The notes beneath the pieces were generated by a model. It had not been told where the DNA came from. It saw only the letters and a program-made list of their open reading frames with translations, and did not search any database. Shown here in pieces: positions 45,312 to 54,817 of a DNA stretch of 64,000 nucleotides. Position numbers and translations under genes: made by a program. Position 1 is the first letter of the stretch; each line of letters opens with the position of its first letter. This DNA comes from Leucocoprinus leucothites. Its lineage: Eukaryota > Basidiomycota > Agaricomycetes > Agaricales > Agaricaceae. Location: positions 558,001 to 622,000 of the forward strand of contig JAACJO010000020.1 in assembly GCA_013368445.1 (NCBI GenBank), read 5' to 3'.

Positions 45312-46284
45312 AGGTAGGAAGCGGACACGAGCGCACCGTGACCATAAGCGAAGTAGGTCTTCTTCGGTTCCCTAGTAAGCGCCACGGTTGATAATTGTAC
45401 AGTACTAGGCAGTTTAGTTGGATGTATAATCAATTACTCTCCTTGCCTGTCCGAAGCGTTTTCACTATGTTGTATGCTACTTCCTCTGTTCCATTAATGA
45501 AAGGCTTGCCATGCATTAGATCGACCCTTACTTAGACTCTGATGGATGGAAAATGCGTGTTGTTTCTCACACAGTGGAAGCAGCTAGAAGCTATCTGAGA
45601 TCTGGAGCCGTAGTATTGGCTAGCACTTCAAAGCGAGAAGGGGCCAGAGCTGAGATTACTATTCAGGATGTTTAATGAAGGAGTATCTGTTTTCTCAGCT
45701 TGACCCGGGATGCCGATCGGAGTGCTTGCTACCAGCGTGATGAAGGTATGGGGCATGGAGGGTACGGGATGAGGTGCGTGGCGCCCCAAATGTTTTTGGT
45801 GAGCAGCCACTAATTGCGTGGATGAACAAATGTGATGGTGATTTTGACATCTAATGTACGACTTCTGTCGTCTGTCGATCACCAGCGTAAGTTATTTTGC
45901 AAGACAACGGAGCAACTCTGCTGAGACTGCTCCCGATTGTGGGAGACCGCCATTAGTACGAGAGGGAATGACGAGGGCATGAAATTCATAGGGTAAAGTA
46001 AAAAATACTGCTGGCTGTCAGACTCGTAAGCCACGTATCTCGAACAATTGAGCTGGACGGATATGGACAGGTTACATAGGTAATTGAAAGTTGTACACAT
46101 GACAAAACAAGTGTCACAGGACGCCACCAATCAGTTGGAGGCTGAGGACCGCTTCTTCAGGTAGTCATCAACCTGCGAAAGATACGCCGCTTTCGCCTGG
46201 CCTTCAGGTCCCCCTATCGCTGTTGTTGCGAGATCAGACACTAAATTTACAGAGAACGTCAGCCCAAAGTCTCATAGAACAACT

Positions 46285-47798
46285 TCAATACCTGCCTTTG
46301 TAGTATTCTATGTTTTTACTGTTTCGAACCAGGTACTGCACTGCTTCTAAATGTCCCATTTGTACCGCCTTTTCAAGAGCCGTGTTGCCCAAAGGATCTA
46401 TGCAGTGTAGTTGCTTGAATGTCCCCAAATCTGTAACGCTCACACCCACCCTTAGCATCCATATCAACACCCCGCTCCTCCACCAAGTACTCCATGACAT
46501 CTAAACATTGATTCTCGACGGCATCGTGGAGTGCTGTAAAAACAGAAGCATGAGTTAGAGATGGTATCGTACGACAAGCCTCACCTGTCTTCACTGGAAA
46601 AGACGAGGGATGCTCCTTCGCCAAGTATTTAACGACCTTTAAAGATCCCTTTTTGATCGCAGAAGAAAACGCTGAAAATAAAGCATGAGCAGCCACAGTT
46701 AAAAAAAGAGTAGTCCCTCACTATTGTGTCCAACAAACGCCCCCCGCTCCAAAGCTGCGAGTGCTACCTCATGCTCTCCATTTTCCAGCGCTTCCTCAGC
46801 TTGCGCTGTAAGCTGCCGTGGTTGCCGATTTAGACACGTATATGTGAGATCGCGAGCTGTAGGTAGTAGCAATAGGAGGGCAAGTGTCTGACCGAATGAC
46901 CAGTAAGAATCACCCGGCTCCAAAAAGCCAGCTGGAGCTCTTCCCAGCGTTTCCTCCGTACAAACGACGAGAAGGGCGTTGATGACTGTGACCACCATTA
47001 TCCCGGGCGCTGCTATCCACATTTTCTTGTAACGACGGTCCTGTATCTGGCGCAGTTGTGGACATGATTCGAGTACAGAGACCAGTGCAAAAAGCAACGC
47101 AAAAGTCGGGATGAGGTTAAGGCCAGGGACAAGGAGGACAAAGTAGATCAGTAGTGACCAGATTCGTAACCGCGCCGATAAGAGTGAAATCGGCTGGTTG
47201 AAGAGGAAGAAATATCCACTCGTGGAGCATGCGGGGGAGTTGCCGAAAGCAAGAGGATCACTCCAGAGCCAGATGCCAACCGCTGATGTGAGTGTCAGGT
47301 GAAGGGAGGCTAAAACCACGACTTCCTTCGACTTTTTTGCTACTTCCACCAACAACCCAACCAGGTCGGACGAGGAAAACCTGCTCGTGCCCTCCCCACC
47401 TGTGTGTCCCCCACCCGTGCCCCCTCGCCCATGTGCATAACATTCATCTCTTCTTTCTTCAAGTCCATCTCGTGAAACAAATGCAAAAGAAAGTACATGA
47501 AAGAATTCGTGTCGTTCATCCAACTGAGGTTCAGGACAATGATAGCATGAAAGTTGGAGAGGGTATTGGTAGTTGCCGCCTGAATTATCGTTGAAAAAAG
47601 GATGCCGTATGCGCTAACAAGAATCGCTGTGGATTGTGTCTTCAATGTCTCGAGTTCGACACGCGTGACTCTACCGTCCCAGAGGGCATGAATGGCAGGG
47701 ATAAGAGTGATAAAATTTTGTGCGTAGGTGGCAGCTCGAGTGCCAATTCCAGAAATGTCAGTATTGGAAGCAATACAGTAAGCTGACGAGTTGGACAT
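46285..47798 (-). CDS. Multi-helix membrane protein with C-terminal ankyrin repeats, copy 2
   Basis: Paralogue of the gene at 21244-22747. ATG at 47798 (MSNSSAYCIASNTDISGIG). Hydrophobic segments (ILVSAYGILFSTIIQ, GIMVVTVINALLVV, SFGQTLALLLLLPT) match copy 1 in order. The C-terminal ankyrin exons read IKKGSLKVVKYLA, ALHDAVENQCLDVMEYLV and NTALEKAVQMGHLEAVQYLV. In the polar loop (about 47400-47450) the reading frame changes between HEMDLKKEEM and SRFSSSDLVGLLVEVAKK. A 50-nt intron with weak sites (GTTATG...GGGGAG) would restore it; otherwise it is a frameshift. Copy 1 has no intron there. Whether this copy is functional therefore depends on transcript evidence. Confidence 0.68.
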
Positions 47799-48852
47799 GG
47801 GGTCGGCGTGAATCAAAATTATTTGGATCGCGGCGGTAATTAGGGTCTGAAAAAGGTGAGCGAGGGGGGAGGAGACTCAAGGTAGAGCCAGTAAAAAACA
47901 GTTGACTAAGGTGCGATTTTATTCTGCTAGTGGGTGCCATGCATCATACAGTATCCCCAAGACACTCCGTCGACATGTGGAAGTAAACCACCAATTACAC
48001 GAAGAGTGTGCAACTATTTCCCTGAGGCCCATAGCATTAGGGGTGACACTTCCGTGGTATCGCAACTTCCATTCGATCGAAAGCTCTGCAGGGATACTTA
48101 CATGATATGAGTAGTACTATCAGCGACCATTGAGTACCAAACCTTAGATCTAGCACCTCATTTGCAGGAGCTATGACTTGGTCCTGATCTGGCTTCCATT
48201 ATAAATGAATACTCGTCAACTGCCTCGTTGTGTTTTACTTTTTGGATAGAAGGAGTTCTTTCATATAGAGTATTACTTCCTCGATTCAATGGGAAAGGCA
48301 CGTGTGTTTCGTTGGTCTTGAGATGTGTATGCAGCCTTGTATCCCTTTGAAAAAGCCGTGCTTGCATAATGTGGATGTCGGTTATATGTATACTTGAAAA
48401 AAGAATAAGAAGGATTTATGAATGATGGCACTTGTCTAGTTTCACAAGTCGGCTCTTATCTAAACAGAACTTGGACCAATATTTAGCCCTTTATATGGTA
48501 TGTAGATACAGTCATCCTGGAACATGTCCGGATGGAAGCTGCCAGTGCTTCCCTTATGCTCACATAATCAGGACAAAGATTGTCGATCTGAAGTTGAAGT
48601 TCGGCCTGGTCCTGAGCGCAGCAATCCGCCTGTTTCTAGATAATCCTCCACTTGGGAGCCTTATGTGACCCTATCAGACTCGGAGCACGTTGCCCTGCCT
48701 TGAACACGGCGTCAGCCTGATCCCCGTCACCTGCATACACGTTGCAATCACTCGGGCTTCATGTTGAAAGAAACCAAGTCAACCAAAACGCAAAAGCCGC
48801 AAAAGCCCTTCGTCCAGTCCATCTACTCTGCCCGCTGAGCTAGAGCGATAGA

Positions 48853-50204
48853 ATGAACTACGTTAACAGATTTCGTGGCAGGGAACAGCGAGGTATGTAG
48901 TGCCGGGCTATCATTCGATGACCTCGTCCTAAGTCCGCTTATCACTATTAGGTGCCTCTTGTCAGTAAATTTGCTGTCTTCGCGCATTCGAGTGCTCATG
49001 CCGTACTACTCCAGCTCCCAATGAACCAAACCTATTCACCAAATTCAAGAACCCCCAGACTCGGAATATCATTGTCTTTGGTGGGCGGGGAGCTGGAAAG
49101 AGCAGCATTATCAATATGCTCGCTGGTGGAGAGGTTGCTCCCACAGGCGGCGATCCTATTGGGACGACCACCGGAAATGTATCTTACACCATTTCGATTA
49201 AAGACTCGGAGTACGTGTTCTGGGATACTGCTGGGCTCAACGAAGGCAACAGTGGCATTGTTAAAAATGACGACGCATTCTACAACCTCGGTAACCTAGT
49301 TGGCGAGAGCGATGGTGTCAGTCTCCTGGTGTACTGCGTCTTTGGTTCTCGGGTTGGCCTCGACTACGTTGAGTACAACTACGACCTTTTCGTTCGAAAA
49401 ATCTGCGCAGATCGGATCCCGGTTGTCCTCGTCATTACGGGGCTTGAGAACGAAAAAAGGATGGAGGATTGGTGGGGCAACAATAAGGCAGTGTTCTCGT
49501 CGATGTCGTTGGAAAGCCACGCTTGCGTGACTACCATAAAGGGCAGGCAGGATGCGTACAAGAAGGAATACAGCGAATCAACAGCCGCTATGCAAGCCAT
49601 GATCAAGAAATATTGTTCCAGAAGCGCCTGGAAGGTTCTATCTAAAGAGAGTTGGACTAAGCACGTCGCGCTTCAGATTCAAGGAGACAGTGGGCTCTGT
49701 CACTCGGATGGTGCGAGGGGAAAACTACCAAGCGACCAGTCAGCCCCGTCAGGTAAAGGTGGGTACACGCCCCTTCTGATAACAAGGATCCGTTTCTTAA
49801 TCACTTTTGATGTACACCGAATTCTCGTCTTAGACAAACATTCCGACGAGACCCTTAATGCGGGGACCATCCGAGTGCCCGGGGAGCCGGTGGACGACCC
49901 ATCTGTGCCCAAACCAGGTCAGTATCTCTACCTTGATAGTGGAACAGAGCAGACCACCCATTCAGTAGTAGCTAAGAAATCTGATGCTCCTATAAACGAT
50001 AACAACTTCCCGGTTCAGTCGACACCCGCAACAAATGTGGCTAGCGCAACTAGCGTCCAGAGCGACATTGTGGACGAGCTGGGGCAGGATCCCATGCTCA
50101 AAGGAGGTCAATATCGCTCGAGTGATGTTGCTGGCCCTAAAGCGCCGTCCAAAGGCAGGCACCTCTACATACTCAAACTGTGCCGTTTCGCTGATCTTGT
50201 CTAG
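48853..50204 (+). CDS. P-loop GTPase, cassette gene B, copy 2
   Basis: Paralogue of 23691-24794. Exon model 48853-48892, 9-nt micro-exon 48952-48960, and 49015-50204 keeps frame (412 aa). G1 GGRGAGKSS, G3 WDTAGLNEG, G4 position VITGLENEKRM. KKEYSESTAAMQAMIKKY follows. Relative to copy 1 the C-terminus is ~80 residues longer: after PKPGQYLYLDS a polar Ser/Thr/Asp-rich segment is followed by a second similar unit, GGQYRSSDVAGPKAPSKG, and the shared end HLYILKLCRFADLV. This looks like an internal duplication in copy 2 or a deletion in copy 1. A hydrophobic stretch (LLITRIRFLITF) is kept in both. Confidence 0.78.
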
Positions 50205-51619
50205 GTACCGAGGGACAACGCCCAAATAAGCGCTGGACCCCGATCCGTAATCTGTTTTCAGCTGTAAGGAGGTTCAGACAGCAGATCCAATAAGCCAGAT
50301 GCTTGAGCTCAATACCTGCTTAGCACTGCACCCTGCTATATCCCTGAAGATTGCATACCCGGGAACCACTGTATTTCGTATATTGTTAACTCGTGAAGTT
50401 CACCATCCTATGCCATTCATGTACTGCTAAAATATAGGTCTCCCTAAATAAGTCATCGGCGTTCCCTCCTCCTCCAAAAATAAGAGTAAGCGAGCTTACA
50501 GAGAATGTAGCTTGTGCCGTAGAGGTTTGTCTTGAAGGAGCAGAATCCTCGAAAATGCAAAGTCGTGTCCATACTACGACAAAAATTAATACTCTAGACT
50601 TAAAGATAAAAATATAAACAGCAGAAAGAATCATGAGTGACTCGCCTCAATTGACTGATAGGAATTCGTGTGTTTGTGCTAGGGCTCTGATAAGTGAACG
50701 CCTCTTAATGACAGATACTTCGACCACTTACGAGTAATCTGAATGGAGCTGATCACAGTACGGCGACCAAGAATAATAGTCACAGGCCTTCAGGCTTGGG
50801 GCGAGCGTGGATTTAGATGAGCTAAGAAGGTCGATGCAATGAAAATTACAGAATTGGCCGTCACACGTACTGTACTGGAGTATGTATGCAATACCTGGAG
50901 GGCGGCGGATGTTACATCGGGGGAACGGCAGGGAACAACGTCACCACACCAGGCGTGTGTGGTTGTGCGTTCGGACAGAGGGCTTACTAAACGGGAGATC
51001 GCCAGGAAGTGCGTTCTGCCACAGACCAATTCTTATCGATTATCCTCGGGTCACAGAACCCTCGCCTACGGAAGAATTCCTTTGTTTTGATTCGTCCCTT
51101 TGAGCCCCACCATTCTTTGCAGGTTTGCGTCAATGTATATTTACTCGTTGTGAATAGCCCAGGGCATATGCGCTTTATACAGCTAGAAACGGATGAATGC
51201 GTGTCGCACTTCCCAGAGACACCCATTATTAAGTCGGAAGCCCATGCGGCTCTTCTGTGTCAGATCAAGGCGAGCACCAGCTGTTAGGGGACACTGACTG
51301 CGTTTATTATCTTATCTGCACCACAGATTATCCCCCCTCTGTGACTAGGAATGGTCCTAGCAGGGAAAAACGCAGCGAACCAGACTAATCAGCTTCTGAA
51401 GAACTTGGTGAGTGTGTGTATGTACTCCAGCATCTAAATCTGGCATGCTAGAAAAGAGCCTTCGAAGCCCTGACGGCCCCATTGAGCAACCTCAGATGTA
51501 ATCGGATGATCGACCAGCCACTGGCATTGGTGATACCAATTCTGTGGGTGACCGGAGTTTGCCTCATTCGATTCCAGTCGTGCAATCTCCCCCCGGAGAT
51601 CCCGAAACACCGGGCGTTG

Positions 51620-52640
51620 CTGGTTCTGAGGTGCCGTCCCGCGAGTAAGCACCACCACCCATTCCAACTGTATTATCTAGCTGAGTTCGTCTAGGTATCG
51701 AGGGACAAGTCCCCGTCACCCAGAAGCGGAGTGAGGGGTGTTCGGGGGTATTAAATAAACTGCGAAGTAGGTTGGGAAAATTCATCAAGTCGAATGCTTG
51801 AAATCGGTAGCTGATTGACACTGCATTCTGTTTACATTCTGTTATATCTCCGGAGTATGCTTTTCTGAGAGTGATTGTATGTTGTATGTTGTTCAAAGCT
51901 CGTGCTCACCATCCTACTCGTAAAAATACCATTCAATTAATATTGTACGAGTTGAATAGAATAGAACTATTTGGACAATGCTAGATAATATTTACAGCGT
52001 ATTAAGTCATGGGGGAGAAGCCAGCCTGAAAGCGCGACATTCTGAGAGACACTGCCGGGTGTCCAAGGTCTTAAGCGCTTGGGCGTTAAAGTCGGACGGC
52101 AATTGCGTTGTTCTTGGGGAGTAGTACGTCAAGCCTACGACCGCCGACAAATGCTTCCGAGTTACAGCTATTGGCATTGTGTCCGAGGGCTATTCATGTC
52201 AAGTGATTGAGTGTAAGAAATGCTGCAAGTCTTCTTCGGCAACGCCGATTGAGCAATGTCCTTCATGTCAACAACTGGCGCATCCAGGTGCTTGCCACAC
52301 GACTCTCTTGCTTGAGACTTCAGTGGGGCGCCAGCCATCGGTATCTCATTTCATCAATTGGAGAGGAGGCGGATGTCAAAGCAGGCCATCCGATCGAAAA
52401 ACCAAAGACGTGTGGCATCGAATTGCAAGTGACGATGAAAGTAACAAGGAGTACGTGAGGTTGGGGTTCGATCCGAAGGGGACGGGATTTTCTTGAAGAC
52501 GTGAAGCCGTGTCCACGCTACGAGGACTATAGATTGATCAACTGAAGAGTGTTCCACTGAGACGACATCAATGCGTTACTCTTGTGTTTCTGTGGGAATC
52601 AATCTTTCCCTGGGTCGATCATTCCTCCTCGGTCATATTT
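51620..52640 (+). pseudogene. Truncated third GTPase B tail plus 3' flank
   Basis: Only the last codons of a B-type gene are recognisable: GCTGAGTTCGTCTAGGTA, then CGAGGGACAAG, aligns with the end of B1 and B2. The 3' flank follows at 51770-51960, with CACTGCATTCTG and ACCATCCTACTCGTAA-type matches to 24940-25060 and 50320-50420. Near 52500-52640 it matches 25265-25400 (GTGTCCA...ATAGATTGAT and CCTCGGTCATATTTGCATTG). The G domain is absent. This is the right-hand remnant of a third cassette copy. Confidence 0.6.
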
Positions 52641-52849
52641 GCATTGTTTAAAATGGACGCTTGGTAGTAGTATTCGATAGCGCCGGATGGTAGTACTTAT
52701 TCCGACGAGGTGGTGCTGTTCAATGCTGTAAGTGCAACGTTTCGAGAAGCTACGATGGAACGATAAGTTCCTTTGTGCTAGTCGCCGAGAATAAAGTTAA
52801 GCGCTAGTAAATTAATGCGAGATGAAAACCAACCCTTTGGCTAATAATA

Positions 52850-53340
52850 TGGGGGCCTCGTGATACTGGCCAATCTCTGCACACATCTTTCGGTGGATTG
52901 GTTAAGGGTTAGAGAAGTGCGTGTAAAAATCAAAACGTACGCTGAGCTCGGATTTGGTACTAGTGAAAAAGCATGGGCTTCGTTATCCTGGTCCTTGTCC
53001 CATCTATCTATGACCGTTCTTTTCGGTTGTCGATAGTTCGTAACTAGTATCCAGTCCTCAAAGTGGGGACACCAGATTTCAGTTCTTGTTTCCCATCGGA
53101 ATATCAGTGGCCGGCGATCCACTGTGAAGTCAATTTAAAGTTTGGTGGAAGGCACATGTGGAAGGAGGACCGGATGGCGGGGATGTAAATGTCCTAAGCT
53201 TCCAGGACGAAGAAAACGGGGGTGGAAACTGATATACACTTGAAGTTGTCGTTTTTCGTGTCTGGGTCCTTGAGGTTGCGAATGTGGGGCTACTGATGCG
53301 ATCATTTGGAGGAGCTGGATTCAACGTGCTCAAGCAGGAG
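52850..53340 (-). pseudogene. Cytochrome P450 relic
   Basis: Minus-strand DNA matches the N-terminal third of the P450 at 28457-30783 at the nucleotide level. The part around 53000-53060 corresponds to the GYGLLTVEKNDH region but has stops. The part near 52925-52985 (reading AHAFSLVPNPSSAY) corresponds to NPAFSLPNLTS just before an exon end. No heme loop or I-helix is present. It lies directly upstream of the intact TMEM19/DUF92-like gene, the place a terpene cyclase would occupy in the other blocks. Confidence 0.6.
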
Positions 53341-53562
53341 GTATGCGACTCGCGACGGCGTTGAGGGAGTAGGCTCCAACTTACTGCTTTTGATCTCGAT
53401 CACCATACTACGCCTTTACTATCAATAAAGCCGTACATGTTTAGTAAATGAAAGATCACTTGCGCCTTCATACTCATCATTGGGCGTCAAAGTACAGCAC
53501 GTGTCTGGGCGGCACGTTCAGTCACTCGGGTGTCTAGTGCCACCATCCCACCGTCCAACCTT

Positions 53563-54704
53563 ATGCTTCAACCTACGCCCATCCTCATCGCGTTTTTATT
53601 GAGTGCACATGGCTTGCGGAAGAAATCGTTGTCGCCAAGCGGTGCATTCACAGCCTTTATTGTAGGCTACGGCAGCTTGTCGGGTGGACTTTGGGCATTC
53701 GGGATCACGCTCATTGGGTTTTATTTGATTGGCAGTCGTGCTACCAAGTGTACGTTACACTTTACTTATCGCGAGAGAGAGAGAGTAGGAAGTGAAATTG
53801 AATTGCAGATGGCAAACAACGGAAAGCGAAATTGGAAGACGGGTATCATGAAGCGGGATATAGAACGGGATGGCAAGTGTTGAGTAATAGTGCGGCTGGG
53901 ATTGTAGTCGCGGTGTTGTGGAATGGGATGTTCGTACCGGACAGTGTACAGGCGTGGGTGGTAAGGGTAGGAACAGGGACAGTATACAGTGAGACGGGCT
54001 GGTGTCCCCTCGATAAGCAAATCGCAGAAGGCTGGAGTCGCGCATTGATATTCGCCGCCATAGGGTGAGTCCCCCCGCAAAAACTTGCCCACTAGAAATT
54101 TCCCTGACAGGTGTACACAGCCACTACGGATGCTGCTTGGGAGACACGTTGGCTTCGGAACTCGGAGTTCTAGCACACGGAAGACCACGGCTTATCACGA
54201 CGTTCCAACCCGTACCACCAGGGACAAACGGGGGGATATCGGTGGCAGGAACCCTCGCTTCTCTCATGGGCGGTGTTCTCGTCGGGGTCCTTACTGGTGT
54301 CACCCTCATTTCCGAAAACGTCCCATGTCGAGAGAATTGGAGTGCGGTGCTTCTATCGACTGTTCTTTGCGGTGCTTTTGCTGGCTTCTTTGGGAGTTTG
54401 GTAGGTGGAAACATTTACTGGGGTGCTTAGTTTGTTATTAACTGCTGGCTTAGCTTGATTCGTTGATGGGTGCTACGATTCAGCAGACGAGATTCTCAGA
54501 GACGAAAAAAGTTGTTCTGCAGGACGAGTCCAAGGCAGATGGCCCTGTCAAGGTCATCAGTGGTCTGAATCTGGTCACCAACAATCAGGTAAGCTTCCTT
54601 ATCTCCTCTCACAGACGCGCGCTAATACGGCTCAGGTGAACCTATTATCGTCGTTGGTTACGTCGGCGGTGGCTGGGGTCATGTCACGGTCACAAGGGTG
54701 GTGA
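53563..54704 (+). CDS. TMEM19/DUF92-like integral membrane protein, copy 3 (intact)
   Basis: Only undamaged member of the three. ATG at 53563 (MLQPTPILIAFLLSAHGL). The first exon holds two hydrophobic helices with SLSPSGAFTAFIVGYGSLSG between them. After the GTACGT intron the frame continues as KLEDGYHEAGYRTGWQVLSN and a helix (AAGIVVAVLWNGMFV). Exon 3 joins as AAIG-HYGCCLGDTLASELG, the acidic family signature, then GTNGGISVAGTLASLMGG and a further helix. Later exons give GATIQQTRFSETKK and the end VNLLSSLVTSAVAGVMS with the stop at 54702-54704. The fourth junction, near 54421-54469, is approximate. DUF92 includes plant VTE6, a prenyl-phosphate kinase; TMEM19 itself is uncharacterised, so kinase activity is inference. 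Confidence 0.8.
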
Positions 54705-54817
54705 TGACGTCATGGATCACGACGGGGCCAGGGGGATCATTGGTCCATAGAATATAACTTCTCCTTCCTTACAATTTTCTTACCCTCCTCTCTCTCTGTA
54801 CATAAACCCATCCACGA

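Larger units (their letters stand above)
44080..51220. repeat. Segmental duplication, GTPase cassette copy 2
   Basis: Matches 18340-26275 in order and orientation. It lacks the transposon-like insertion of copy 1, about 85 bp in the 3' flank (25139-25222), and most of 25300-25680. The flank after GTPase B (50640-51220) matches 25700-26275 and then stops, at the point where copy 1 meets the delta-9 desaturase. Confidence 0.8.
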
